Part shown: in pieces, positions 15,389 to 23,221 of the stretch
Layout of the letters: the number at the start of each line of letters is the position of its first letter
Position numbering within the stretch: position 1 is the stretch's first letter
Origin: a virus
Length of the DNA: 36,090 nucleotides
Virus record (IMG/VR): IMGVR_UViG_3300047300_000907
Coordinates: 1-36,090 of that record
Strand: one strand, 5' to 3'
Notes under the pieces: model-generated
The model's database searches: none
What the model was told of the DNA's origin: nothing
What the model saw: only the letters and a program-made list of their open reading frames with translations
Translations under genes and position numbers: made by a program

Positions 15389-17583
15389 TATCCAACCACC
15401 TCCAAATATGCTTTCTGTGCTTCCATTGTTTTAGTTATTCTAGCCTGCGAAATGAGTGCTTCCACCATTTCATCAAACTCACGCTTACGCTTGTTGCTGA
15501 ACTTCTTGTAAGCCTCTTCGTAACGGATACGACCGCCACGCTCAGTGACTACAGTTTCAAGACGGTCAACATCACGCTGCCATTCAGACGCTGAGATTGC
15601 TCCAGCCATCTGCACCAGATTCCAGAACCAATCCTCTGAATAGTAGATTGCTGTAAGCATATGCTTCAACTCTACCTGCTCCGACTTCTCATACATTGCG
15701 AGAAGCACAGCGCACTTCCAGATAGATAATGCTAGACGCTGACGCGAAGGTTCGATGGATTCTTTCTCTGGATGATTCTCAGCCCAGTTACCCATCTCCC
15801 ATTTGAACAAGTTGAACCGTTCCAACGCTGCTTGACTTAGACGCACAGGTCGCGGGCTTGGTGAGCCTTTCTTCTGCCAAAACGCTACACTATCGTATAG
15901 GCTTTTAATCATCCAGTCGAGAGCTTCGTCACGAACAACAACATCATATTCATCTGCTTGCTGAATGTCTTCCGATTCTTTAGTTCGCGGTGGTGTTGGT
16001 GCTGTGACATAAATGAAACGCGCCAAGAATCCGCTACGGAAATATTCAGTTGTGAGAACATCAGCAGTTTTGCTGGTGATACCCATCAGATACATGATGA
16101 AGTTTGTTTCAGCACGCTCAGTTTGCGCTTTGCCTTTCGATGAACGAATAACGACAGGCACATGCCCGTCATAAAGTTCTGTGAAACGCTCAGCAGCTGA
16201 GGCCATGTATGTTTTGTTGATAAAATCTTTAAACATGCCTTGAACTTCATCGCGGTGCAGGAGCGAGGTTTTACCGTCACGCTCAGCAAGGATGCTAGTT
16301 ACACCTTCAGGTGTAGCATCCGAACCGATGTCGATTTGGTAGCCTGAATATTTTTCAAACTCACGCACTGCGCGTAGCATCAGGTTGCGACTTGTTGATT
16401 TACGAGTTAGGGTTGTTTCACCTAGCACCATAAACCACAGGTTGAGACCCATCTTGCCGAACTTTGGCACAGCATAACCGATGTCACAAAACACTGATGA
16501 TAGTAGTGTGAAGGCGCTCGCAATCTGATACTGCACTGCACCGTCAGTTTTGCTCATAGCCCAGTCACGATAATCGTCAATGAATGTGCGGTGGCTGAGA
16601 ACATCGTTACGCTCAACTTGAGTGATAAACGATGGCTTCTCAATCTGCTTCGTGTCATTGAGAGTGATATCGGTTAGGTCTAGTGGTTGCTGTGCGTCAC
16701 CTTCTTCTTCAAGGAAGGAGATGTGTGCACGCTGAACTTCACGCCACAAGTCACCGTCAGCATCTACACGCTTAGGGCGTAGAGGGCTGTGATACTTGTT
16801 GCATTTCGCGTTGCGTGTAACAACAAACACTTCTTCTTTAGTGAGGCCTTGACGGAACAGTGCAATCTCGAGCTTCCATAGAAGTTTCGACATGTCAGAG
16901 TTACCTGAAGGCTCATCAAGATATAGCCCGATGATTTCAGGGTTAGACTGCAACTTAGCCATTGTCGGCATAAGGTCAGGCCAGCCTGAAGGCAGCGCCT
17001 CTAGTGACAGTTCACGAATCGGTTCAACTTCAACATCACCGTAGTGCAGGTCGAAGTCATCAAGGTTGTAAACTAGCCCAGTGTTGATTGCGGTGATAGC
17101 GTATGGTTCACGCTTGCGGTTAGTTGTGTTTGGCACACGCAACAGTTTAGTGGTGTTCCAACCTGACTTGTCGCAACCTTGGTGTGAGTGTGCATAGGCT
17201 ACTTTCTTAGACACTAGGGCAGCTTGTTGTGGTTCAACTTCGCCATCTAGAATCCAGTAAGTGTGCCAACGGTCTACCGATGTTTGCACAGAGATAGAAG
17301 GCTGAAGTAGGAAATTTTCAGGCGCGCAAGTGTCTGCGTCAGCGTAAATAACTGACACTGTTTTAGCGTTCTCTTTGATTCGGCGTTCAGCGTTGAAAAG
17401 GATTGGCGAGAAATACACATCGTCACCAGCCTTAGCGGTTGCGTGTGCAATCATGTCATCACGCTGCTCAGGGTATTTAAAGAAACGCTGCTCAGTCAAC
17501 TCACCTGTAACACCTTTAGTTACGAGTGTAGCAATGCCTTGACCTGAACCGAAGATTGCGTCAAAGAACTCTCCTGTTTTCAT
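15388..17583 (-). CDS. Primase-helicase: RepB-type primase plus DUF3987-like ATPase
   Basis: A 731-residue protein. The N-terminal 190 residues resemble archaeo-eukaryotic-type primases of plasmids and phages: D82/D84 in IYADADT, W-H-TYW (H107) and the signature TTKLLRVPNTTNRK (about 144-157). Residues about 330-600 form a helicase-like ATPase with Walker A GETTLTRKS (388-396) and Walker B LLHRDE (D445/E446), in the style of DUF3987. It would prime and unwind DNA for phage replication. ATG at 17583 is chosen because AGGAGG lies 4 nt upstream; the longer frame would run through the tRNA-Asn gene. Confidence 0.9.
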   Translation of the reverse strand: MKTGEFFDAIFGSGQGIATLVTKGVTGELTEQRFFKYPEQRDDMIAHATAKAGDDVYFSPILFNAERRIKENAKTVSVIYADADTCAPENFLLQPSISVQTSVDRWHTYWILDGEVEPQQAALVSKKVAYAHSHQGCDKSGWNTTKLLRVPNTTNRKREPYAITAINTGLVYNLDDFDLHYGDVEVEPIRELSLEALPSGWPDLMPTMAKLQSNPEIIGLYLDEPSGNSDMSKLLWKLEIALFRQGLTKEEVFVVTRNAKCNKYHSPLRPKRVDADGDLWREVQRAHISFLEEEGDAQQPLDLTDITLNDTKQIEKPSFITQVERNDVLSHRTFIDDYRDWAMSKTDGAVQYQIASAFTLLSSVFCDIGYAVPKFGKMGLNLWFMVLGETTLTRKSTSRNLMLRAVREFEKYSGYQIDIGSDATPEGVTSILAERDGKTSLLHRDEVQGMFKDFINKTYMASAAERFTELYDGHVPVVIRSSKGKAQTERAETNFIMYLMGITSKTADVLTTEYFRSGFLARFIYVTAPTPPRTKESEDIQQADEYDVVVRDEALDWMIKSLYDSVAFWQKKGSPSPRPVRLSQAALERFNLFKWEMGNWAENHPEKESIEPSRQRLALSIWKCAVLLAMYEKSEQVELKHMLTAIYYSEDWFWNLVQMAGAISASEWQRDVDRLETVVTERGGRIRYEEAYKKFSNKRKREFDEMVEALISQARITKTMEAQKAYLEVVG

Positions 17584-17613
17584 TTTCCTCCTATCTTTGA
17601 TATTTATGTTTGC

Positions 17614-17685
17614 TGGGGCAGCAGGGCTCGAACCTGCGACATTTCGGTTAACAGCCGAACGCTCTGCCATCTGAGCTATGCCCCA
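17614..17685 (-). tRNA. tRNA-Asn (anticodon GTT)
   Basis: 72 nt with full cloverleaf: acceptor TGGGGCA / TGCCCCA (7 bp), D-arm with AGCTCAGATGGCAGAGC, anticodon stem TTCGG / CCGAA around loop CTGTTAA, and T-arm GCAGGTTCGAGCCCTGC. CCA is not encoded apart from the final A. It lies 30 nt before the primase-helicase start on the same strand, so it is probably processed from the primase transcript. Confidence 0.95.
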
Positions 17686-17690
17686 ATGCA

Positions 17691-17737
17691 ACAGAGTGCC
17701 TCCGAGCGGGTATTCCCATTCCAAAAAGACACTCTGT
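17691..17737 (-). ncRNA. Hairpin between the two tRNA genes
   Basis: ACAGAGTG (17691-17698) pairs perfectly with CACTCTGT (17730-17737), closing a 31-nt loop that contains GGAGG on the minus strand. The rest of the 137-nt spacer up to tRNA-Thr holds further short inverted repeats such as TCCGA/TCGGA. No T-loop or anticodon arm is recognisable. It may be a processing signal or a degraded tRNA. Confidence 0.4.
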
Positions 17738-17822
17738 CACAAGGCGGGTCACCCTTGCGGGATTCCTGCAACGCAGCAAGCATGTTCCGAGCAACTATGT
17801 CGGAGGATAACCTGCTGCTTGA

Positions 17823-17894
17823 GCCCCAAGCAGGACTCGAACCCGCCACCTACGCATTACAAGTGCGTTGCTCTACCAGATGAGCTATTGAGGC
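17823..17894 (-). tRNA. tRNA-Thr (anticodon TGT)
   Basis: 72 nt. The acceptor GCCTCAA / TTGGGGC has one G-T pair, the D-arm is AGCTCATCTGGTAGAGC, the anticodon stem ACGCA / TGCGT surrounds CTTGTAA, and the T-arm is GCGGGTTCGAGTCCTGC. It reads ACA codons, which are frequent in these A/C-rich late genes. CCA is not encoded. It belongs to the same RNA cluster as tRNA-Asn. Confidence 0.95.
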
Positions 17895-17898
17895 AAAA

Positions 17899-17919
17899 CC
17901 CGGAAACACAACCGCCGGG
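17899..17919 (-). terminator. Short hairpin followed by T4, upstream of tRNA-Thr
   Basis: On the minus strand CCCGG (17919-17915) pairs with CCGGG (17903-17899) and is followed directly by TTTT. It could end the messages from 18114-19331 or separate them from the tRNA cluster. The stem is only 5 bp, so termination may be weak. A further arm, AGGG-TTCGCTA-CCCT, with a T-loop-like sequence lies at about 17936-17950. Confidence 0.4.
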
Positions 17920-17992
17920 CCGGTCAGGGTAGCGAACCCTCTAGCCCACCACCAACGATTGTCTAGAATCATTTAGTAGTGACTAGGTTAGT

Positions 17993-18069
17993 GCCCCACA
18001 CCTGAATCGAACAGGTATCCGCTGAAGGAGGAGAGAAGAGGAGGGAAAGCGGATGCACCTAGCTGGGGC
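17993..18069 (-). ncRNA. tRNA-like element with a 24-nt all-pyrimidine loop
   Basis: 77 nt. The acceptor-like stem GCCCCA / TGGGGC (6 bp plus one C-C mismatch position), the perfect T-arm ACCTG-TTCGATT-CAGGT and, directly next to it, a perfect 7-bp stem ATCCGCT / AGCGGAT form a structure like a tRNA in which the anticodon arm is replaced. There is no D-arm and no anticodon loop. The 24-nt loop (18024-18047) is pure C and T on the minus strand and contains CCTCC and CTCCTT, complementary to Shine-Dalgarno sequences. It lies 45 nt after the stop of the ssDNA-binding gene. Alternatives: degraded tRNA or part of an attachment site. Confidence 0.55.
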
Positions 18070-18113
18070 TTGTGGCAGTGATTAAACAGGATGCCAGCCT
18101 GCGCCCATTTAGA

Positions 18114-18599
18114 CTATGCCCAAAGGTCTTCGTCAGACACAGGCTTAGCACCTAGAGTCTCAGCCAGAAGGTCAGCAACGCTACCCTTAGCTGGCTTGTC
18201 AAAACCGGCAATCTCGTTACGGTCTTCACCGTTCTGGTCTTTACCAATCTTGACACGAACACCAATCGGCTTACCCAACAGTTCGTTGATTTCTGGCACT
18301 TCAAACTTACCAGACTTCAAATCGTAACCGAGAGCGGAGAAGAAACTCTGCGTCTTCCAAAAGTCACCAGCAACATAAAGAGCCACCAGACCGAAGACTC
18401 GGCGGTTCTCGTGCTGACCTTCAGAGATACGGAACTGAATGTTGAAACGAGGCTTACCCTCGTTCGGCCCAGACTTTACCGTTTCCGACTTGATGTCGAA
18501 AATAGTAGCATTGTATGAACCTGCAGGCACTGGCGAATAATCGGTGCTAGTGTTCGCTGCTAGAGCCTCTGCTGTAATGTTGAATGAGATGTTACTCAT
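18114..18599 (-). CDS. ssDNA-binding protein-like (DUF669 type)
   Basis: A 161-residue protein with the DUF669-like pattern: YSPVPAGSYNATIFDIKSET (about 21-40), NEGKPRFNIQFRI, then RRVFGLVALY, followed by an ordered C-terminal part and an acidic tail ending DEDLWA, as in single-strand binding proteins where the tail recruits partners. These proteins are found beside phage recombinases, and here the Sak4-like ATPase gene lies just upstream, 3 nt away. AAGGAGG precedes the ATG. Confidence 0.75.
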   Translation of the reverse strand: MSNISFNITAEALAANTSTDYSPVPAGSYNATIFDIKSETVKSGPNEGKPRFNIQFRISEGQHENRRVFGLVALYVAGDFWKTQSFFSALGYDLKSGKFEVPEINELLGKPIGVRVKIGKDQNGEDRNEIAGFDKPAKGSVADLLAETLGAKPVSDEDLWA

Positions 18600-18602
18600 A
18601 TG

Positions 18603-19331
18603 TTATTTACCTCCTTGTTTGATTAGTTCAATGATTTTACCTATCGTTGGTTGATAGATTTTAGGTGGCAGACCGAAACGGTTACCCGTCACCAGCCTGT
18701 CAGAAGATTGGCAAATCAGCACACGCTGAACACCCTCCTCAGTGACTTCAGCGGTCATGTAACCGATGATGTCAGGAATTGCTGGCAGAGTGGCCTTAGC
18801 CGACCCCGGAAGCATTGGCACAGTTTTCACTGCACCAGTGTTGTCATCTTTTTCATCCTGTGCGTGAGCAATAATGATAGAGACAAACTTTGCGCCATGC
18901 AACGCACGAACAGTGTCATTGACCCAGTTCTTCAGGTCACCCCACTTGCCGAACTTGTTGTTAGCGTTCTCAGGTTTTTCACCAAAAAACTTTTCAGCCC
19001 TATCCATCGCAACACCAAGAGTGTCAATAATAACTGTGCGATAGTTGTGAGGCTTGTTCAACAGTTCGTCAATCACAGCAACCAACTGTTCATGAGTGCC
19101 AACATTAACAACATCGACATCCTTCCAGTCACGAGCAATAGCAGAACCTCCACCCTCAACATCAATCAGAAGCACAGGAGACATCTCCTTCACCTCTGCA
19201 GCCGATGCAGCGAGCCAAGTTTTACCACGCTTCGGGTCACCGTAAAGCAGAATGGTTTTTGGCATATTTAGTTGTTCAGCTTTATGAATCGCCTTAGCGA
19301 AAGACAAAGCGGGGAAATCAGTGTTACCCAT
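18603..19331 (-). CDS. RecA-fold ATPase, AAA_24 / Sak4-like recombinase
   Basis: A 242-residue P-loop protein with Walker A GDPKRGKT (31-38), Walker B RTVIIDT (D103) and a motif-3-like strand SIIIAHAQDEKDD (about 147-159). The family (AAA_24) includes Sak4-type single-strand annealing recombinases and is usually paired with an SSB, exactly as here. The likely role is phage recombination and replication-coupled repair. AAGGAGGATAT precedes the ATG; a promoter-like sequence lies 37 nt upstream. Confidence 0.85.
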   Translation of the reverse strand: MGNTDFPALSFAKAIHKAEQLNMPKTILLYGDPKRGKTWLAASAAEVKEMSPVLLIDVEGGGSAIARDWKDVDVVNVGTHEQLVAVIDELLNKPHNYRTVIIDTLGVAMDRAEKFFGEKPENANNKFGKWGDLKNWVNDTVRALHGAKFVSIIIAHAQDEKDDNTGAVKTVPMLPGSAKATLPAIPDIIGYMTAEVTEEGVQRVLICQSSDRLVTGNRFGLPPKIYQPTIGKIIELIKQGGK

Positions 19332-19367
19332 ATTTTATATCCTCCTTAGTTCGTGTAGTAGATAGAC

Positions 19368-19396
19368 ATTCTACCACATATGATTACTGCTACAAA
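19368..19396 (-). promoter_or_regulatory. Promoter candidate for the recombination operon
   Basis: On the minus strand TTTGTA - 17 bp - TAGAAT, with TGTGG before the -10 (extended -10 style). The -35 is poor. It is placed 37 nt before the Sak4-like gene, in the only gap between it and the nuclease gene. Confidence 0.45.
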
Positions 19397-19417
19397 ACAT
19401 TTCCAGTTATCGGCGTG

Positions 19418-20119
19418 TCAAATCCCGACAGAACATTTGAAGCAACTACTGTTAGCTTCATAATCCTCAGGTATTTTACCACACTTTAGCTCATTCCACA
19501 AGTTCGACACGCGCACCCATAAAAGATTCGCAAGTTCCTCATCATACTCTATCGAATAAACCCACAAATCATTCTCGTAAGTGCCATCACGATTAATGAA
19601 CACCAACGAAACCTTATCAACAGGCACACCAGACTTGTTCAAACCCCAAGCATACAGTTGAGCCTGACCAACATACTTATTCAAAGTGTATATCGTTGAA
19701 GCATCCTCAGACAGGCCATCAAGAACCTTCTGCATCTTCTTCACCTTATCACGAGAAGAAGTCTTCCAGTCAATCAGATGCCGAACACTAGGCAATACAA
19801 GGTCAGGCTTACTACTGACAACGCCATAACCGTCAATCTCGCCCAGCGTGATTTTCTGTTCCACAAGAGCATCAGCCAACAAATCTGTATCAGAGTTAGC
19901 AATGCTGTGTTCAAGTAGTGAATGGATAGCGGTTCCAATCTTACCTCCCAACCAGTATTTAATCTCAGGTTCAGGCTCTGCAAGCAAAGCCTTAGCCAAA
20001 TGTCTAGTGCAAGGGTCAGAAATCTGTGACGCACCAACCTTGCGTTGCTTATCCCTATCAGTTTGTTGCTTAAACAAACCCACAGTTAAAGCCTTAACCT
20101 CGTTATCAGTCAAACTCAA
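19418..20119 (-). CDS. PD-(D/E)XK nuclease, RecB/Cas4-like
   Basis: A 233-residue nuclease. Conserved residues include H66 in GTAIHSLLE, D106 in KPDLVLP, D117 and K119 in LIDWKTSS, and Q152/Y156 in GQAQLYAWG, giving the order of RecB-family exonucleases. Cysteines at DPCTR (C37) and C-terminal CFKC may hold an Fe-S cluster as in Cas4/AddB. It would resect DNA ends for the Sak4-like ATPase and SSB. The start is TTG at 20119: GGAGGAGG lies 6 nt upstream and the longer frame runs back through the WhiB gene. It overlaps the WhiB stop by 14 bp. Confidence 0.82.
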   Translation of the reverse strand: MSLTDNEVKALTVGLFKQQTDRDKQRKVGASQISDPCTRHLAKALLAEPEPEIKYWLGGKIGTAIHSLLEHSIANSDTDLLADALVEQKITLGEIDGYGVVSSKPDLVLPSVRHLIDWKTSSRDKVKKMQKVLDGLSEDASTIYTLNKYVGQAQLYAWGLNKSGVPVDKVSLVFINRDGTYENDLWVYSIEYDEELANLLWVRVSNLWNELKCGKIPEDYEANSSCFKCSVGI

Positions 20120-20624
20120 AAAGAGCCTCCTCCCTGTCACCGAAGCGAATCCCGCCCCAGATACCAGCCACTTCACCTTGTGCAGTAGCATAATCGTAAC
20201 ACAACTTTAGTAAAGGGCAACCATGACACATCTCTTCAGCTTCATCATCAGTAATCCAATGAGTATTATCTGCAAAGAACTCCGGCCCAGCAATCTTACA
20301 AGGTGTTTCAATGTCACGCAACTCATCCTGAAACTGTCGCCACAAACCTGCAGCTTCATCCTTTACACGAGCCGACTCAGGCAGTTCAAAAGCAACCACC
20401 TTATCTTTCTTAGCCCGACCAGTTCCATTCTTTGTTTTGTTACGCTGATACTTTTCACGAGCATACTGTTTACGACACTCACGACACACGCGAGCATTAT
20501 CATATGCACGAATGAAAGTGTTATCCTCAGTGAACTCGTGACCTTTAGAGCAATGCGAACCACGAACACGCTTCTTACCCCAAGGGTTATGTTTATCAGC
20601 CTGCTCCCACTCGTATTGACTCAT
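20106..20624 (-). CDS. WhiB-family Fe-S regulator with N-terminal zinc finger
   Basis: A 172-residue protein with two parts. Residues 25-50 hold a zinc-finger motif (CSKGH, then CREC) found in HNH-associated phage proteins. Residues 109-158 have the WhiB Fe-S signature: C109, C133-x2-C136-x5-C142, then GIWGG (154-158), the turn that contacts the sigma factor. WhiB proteins are restricted to actinobacteria and their phages, which identifies the host group. It could redirect host RNA polymerase. The N-terminal zinc finger makes it longer than usual WhiB proteins. GGAGGAG precedes the ATG. Confidence 0.9.
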   Translation of the reverse strand: MSQYEWEQADKHNPWGKKRVRGSHCSKGHEFTEDNTFIRAYDNARVCRECRKQYAREKYQRNKTKNGTGRAKKDKVVAFELPESARVKDEAAGLWRQFQDELRDIETPCKIAGPEFFADNTHWITDDEAEEMCHGCPLLKLCYDYATAQGEVAGIWGGIRFGDREEALFEFD

Positions 20625-20757
20625 CCAACTCCTCCTTCACAATCTCAATAACACGCCTCACAGCATGATTCCAAACATACTCAATATCAGACAGCATAGA
20701 CTCAGGAATAAGTTCCGACTCCAACCTAGCCAACAGTTTACCATAAACCTCAGACAT
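20596..20757 (-). CDS. Small helical protein
   Basis: 53 residues (MSEVYGKLLARLESELIPES ...), mostly one or two charged helices. The ATG shares a base with the stop of the gene before it (TAATG) and the end overlaps the WhiB start region by 29 bp, so translation may be coupled to WhiB. No family recognised. Confidence 0.6.
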   Translation of the reverse strand: MSEVYGKLLARLESELIPESMLSDIEYVWNHAVRRVIEIVKEELDESIRVGAG

Positions 20758-20957
20758 TAAAACAGCACCTCCCTAATCTGTTCCAAAATGTTTTCATCCT
20801 CATCCTCAAACAATGCATAAATAATATTCAACTTGTCACGAGCATCAGACTTCAACAAATCCTCAACATACTCCTCAGCTGACCATAGCGGAGGATATAA
20901 CTCCTTATCCCTACGCCACTCCAAATAACCGTTAATAACCTCAGGGCTAATCGACAT
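20757..20957 (-). CDS. Small acidic hypothetical protein
   Basis: 66 residues, mixed helix and acidic (MSISPEVINGYLEWRRDKEL, then FEDEDENILEQIREVLF). ATG at 20957 is chosen because GGAGATGGAACG precedes it; the longer frame would overlap the small membrane protein upstream. It ends in a TAATG overlap with the next gene. Function unknown. Confidence 0.65.
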   Translation of the reverse strand: MSISPEVINGYLEWRRDKELYPPLWSAEEYVEDLLKSDARDKLNIIYALFEDEDENILEQIREVLF

Positions 20958-21084
20958 CGTTCCATCTCCTCTCAAACGAAGTTCCCTGCTCCCAACCATC
21001 ATCAATACCATTCGAATAGCCAGCACCGTAAGCAAAATATATAGCCAAACCAGTCAACGAAACATAAACAATAAACTCTAACAT
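20947..21084 (-). CDS. Small membrane protein
   Basis: 45 residues with one membrane segment near the N-terminus (FIVYVSLTGLAIYFAYGAGY) and a charged C-terminal tail (DDGWEQGTSFERRWNDVD). It starts 4 nt after the helicase stop region and overlaps the next gene by 11 bp. Small single-span proteins like this are frequent in phage early regions; their function is mostly unknown. Confidence 0.6.
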   Translation of the reverse strand: MLEFIVYVSLTGLAIYFAYGAGYSNGIDDGWEQGTSFERRWNDVD

Positions 21085-21087
21085 AAC

Positions 21088-22428
21088 CTAACCTTTCCTT
21101 AACGATTCATTCATTTTCAACTGCGCCTCCACCAGTGAAGACAACTGTCCTTCATCATAAGTGTCACGAGCAACAATATCGTAAATCTTCACAATCTGCT
21201 TCTGTCCACGCCTACGAATACGGTCAACAACCTGCTGATTCATCAGATTACTGTCACTGTGCGACAACCATACAATAGTTGAACACACATCCTGCAACCC
21301 GTCAACACCCTCAGCAATCGCCGGAATCACAGCAACAATATATTTGATTTCACCCTGCAAAAACTTTTGCTTAGCTTCCTCACGCTGTTTCTGTGACTTA
21401 GTGCCAGACCATTCAAACGCTTTCACGCCCAAACGGTCAGCAACCAGTTTAGCATACTTTTGGCTATCTGTCAACAACAACATCGGCTCATCAGGATTAT
21501 CCTCAATAATCTCCAACAATGCTTTATATTTAGTTGACACAGCATCAGCCTCAAACACAACCTCACCATCAACAATCGAAGGTGTAGCCAAAGTAATCTG
21601 ACGCAACCTGATACGAGCAGCGATAGGCACTTCAGCAACCATCGGATTATCCTTCAACCATACAACCAAATCCTTTTCGAACTGGTTATAAATCTTGCGT
21701 TGCGAAGGCACAAGGTCAACAAACCTAGTCTCCTCAACCACTTCAAGATTATGGTTAGGTTCAAGACGAGCATAACAAGGCAACGATTTCACAAACGCGC
21801 CCGGCCTCTTCTCACCATTGATTTCACTGTAACTAAACGGTGACCATCCAGTGTCACACCATTCAGTGACCCAAGTCCAAAACGATTTAGGAATCTTATC
21901 AGGCCACAACCATCTAGTTACAGCCCAAAACCCTTCAAACTTGTTACCAAACGGTGTGCCAGACATAGACACTTTGAAACCAGCCTTCAACTTCATCAAA
22001 GACTTGAACGATTTACTGTTACGGTTCTGAGCGAAATGACATTCATCAATCAAAGCCAAGTCAGGCACAACACCAGTCCAATCCTTCGACCTGAAATATT
22101 CACGCCCAATAAAATACCAACCAGCAACACCATTACGCAAATCATGCATCACTAAAGAACCAGCCTTCGATGAATCAATCCTGCGCAACTCTTTACCATA
22201 TCCAGTCTGGCGAGCCAAAGTATCCCACCAACCCCAGTAAGTGTTGAGCGGTGCAACAATCAGCACAGTCTGTGCATCAAGCCTAAGACCCACCTCTACT
22301 GATATTAGAGTCTTGCCCGTTCCCATCAAAGATGCGTTGAGTGCCGAACGAGTAGGTTCTGAGATAATCCTCTCGACTACCTTCAGCTGACGCTCCTCTA
22401 ACACGAGAGGCTGCAACTTGTTTCTCAT
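21088..22428 (-). CDS. SNF2-like superfamily 2 helicase
   Basis: A 446-residue ATPase. Walker A is SLMGTGKT (33-40), motif II is IDECH (127-131), motif III SMSGTPFGNK, and motif VI QQVVDRIRRRGQ near the C-terminus, the arrangement of SNF2/DEAD-type helicases. It lies beside the WhiB, nuclease and recombinase genes and likely works on DNA during replication or recombination. ATG at 22428 is preceded by AAGGAG; the longer frame lacks a ribosome binding site. Confidence 0.9.
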   Translation of the reverse strand: MRNKLQPLVLEERQLKVVERIISEPTRSALNASLMGTGKTLISVEVGLRLDAQTVLIVAPLNTYWGWWDTLARQTGYGKELRRIDSSKAGSLVMHDLRNGVAGWYFIGREYFRSKDWTGVVPDLALIDECHFAQNRNSKSFKSLMKLKAGFKVSMSGTPFGNKFEGFWAVTRWLWPDKIPKSFWTWVTEWCDTGWSPFSYSEINGEKRPGAFVKSLPCYARLEPNHNLEVVEETRFVDLVPSQRKIYNQFEKDLVVWLKDNPMVAEVPIAARIRLRQITLATPSIVDGEVVFEADAVSTKYKALLEIIEDNPDEPMLLLTDSQKYAKLVADRLGVKAFEWSGTKSQKQREEAKQKFLQGEIKYIVAVIPAIAEGVDGLQDVCSTIVWLSHSDSNLMNQQVVDRIRRRGQKQIVKIYDIVARDTYDEGQLSSLVEAQLKMNESLRKG

Positions 22429-22495
22429 TACGCAACTCCTTCCTAAACTTGTAAAACCAAACACTAAACAATATTACAGCAAGGAGTCCACTCAA
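22283..22495 (-). CDS. Possible small membrane protein overlapping the helicase start
   Basis: This frame starts at a TTG that overlaps the previous stop (TTTTTGAG) and begins with a strong membrane segment (SGLLAVILFSVWFYKFRKEL), but then runs 146 nt into the helicase gene in another frame. The hydrophobic start occupies almost exactly the gap between two genes, as small membrane proteins do elsewhere in this region. The overlapping C-terminus is Arg/Ser-rich and may be fortuitous. Doubtful. Confidence 0.35.
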   Translation of the reverse strand: MSGLLAVILFSVWFYKFRKELRNEKQVAASRVRGASAEGSREDYLRTYSFGTQRIFDGNGQDSNISRGGS

Positions 22496-22734
22496 AAAGC
22501 ATCCAACCCACTATCATACTCATCATCAAGAATCAAATCAGAATACAGCAAACGCAACCTGCGCTCCACCTCATTGACACTCTCCAAATATTCCCGACCA
22601 TTCGTTCTAGACGATTCAATCCAAATATCTAAATCAGCATCAACACCAGCATCAATGCTACGCCCAGTCAACTCAGTGAAATATTCCGCAACAGCAGAAA
22701 CTTCCTCAACAACTTCATCAAAATCATCAACCAT
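22492..22734 (-). CDS. Small acidic hypothetical protein
   Basis: 80 residues, strongly acidic and helical (MVDDFDEVVEEVSAVAEYFT ...). ATG at 22734 has GGAGG 5 nt upstream; the reported longer frame would add four residues without a better signal. It overlaps the preceding gene by 8 bp. No family recognised. Confidence 0.7.
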   Translation of the reverse strand: MVDDFDEVVEEVSAVAEYFTELTGRSIDAGVDADLDIWIESSRTNGREYLESVNEVERRLRLLYSDLILDDEYDSGLDAF

Positions 22735-23212
22735 TTGAACCTCCAATAAACTCTCTAACAGCCTGCTTATGATACCCTAAACGATACATTTGCACCTGAA
22801 TCCACAAATCACCATCAACAACAGTAAAGTTTTCACCATCATCATCCAACACACACACCGCTTTACCAGACAGGCCAGTGTCACCGATACTGAAAACTTC
22901 AATAGTAAACCGTTCATCATCCAACCTAGTTAGCAACCAGTCAGGATGAGACTTAGTGTCCACCAACTCGTTATTCGCTGTCGCTTCCGCAATCAGTCTA
23001 CGAATCGTATAGGGGTCAGTAGAACCATACGCTAACCCAATCTGGCGAGCAGACTCACCATTCAACACAGCCAACCTCACAGCTGACACAACCTCAGCGT
23101 GAGCGGTTTCCGTTTCCTTAGCAAGGAACTCTTGAAACTTGCGTTTAGCAACATTCACAGCCTCCTTCTCACGAATACGAGCAACCTTTACACTCTCAAG
23201 AAACTTCGACAC
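22727..23212 (-). CDS. HTH-containing hypothetical protein
   Basis: 161 residues. Residues about 43-76 (AVRLAVLNGESARQIGLAYG, then TDPYTIRRLIAEA) have the pattern of a resolvase-type helix-turn-helix. The C-terminal 80 residues form a beta-rich domain (AVCVLDDDGENFTVVDGDLW). GTG at 23212 is preceded by GGAG. A DNA-binding regulator of the adjacent early operon is plausible; a candidate for binding one of the repeated promoter elements, without direct evidence. Confidence 0.7.
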   Translation of the reverse strand: MSKFLESVKVARIREKEAVNVAKRKFQEFLAKETETAHAEVVSAVRLAVLNGESARQIGLAYGSTDPYTIRRLIAEATANNELVDTKSHPDWLLTRLDDERFTIEVFSIGDTGLSGKAVCVLDDDGENFTVVDGDLWIQVQMYRLGYHKQAVREFIGGSNG

Positions 23213-23221
23213 AATACACTC

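Noticed and set aside
17584-17724. N-terminal extension of the primase-helicase frame to 17724
   Set aside because: It would be read through the tRNA-Asn gene and has no ribosome binding site; the ATG at 17583 has AGGAGG.
17993-18069. Complete tRNA or tmRNA gene
   Set aside because: No D-arm, no anticodon arm and no tag-peptide frame; only acceptor and T-arm parts match.
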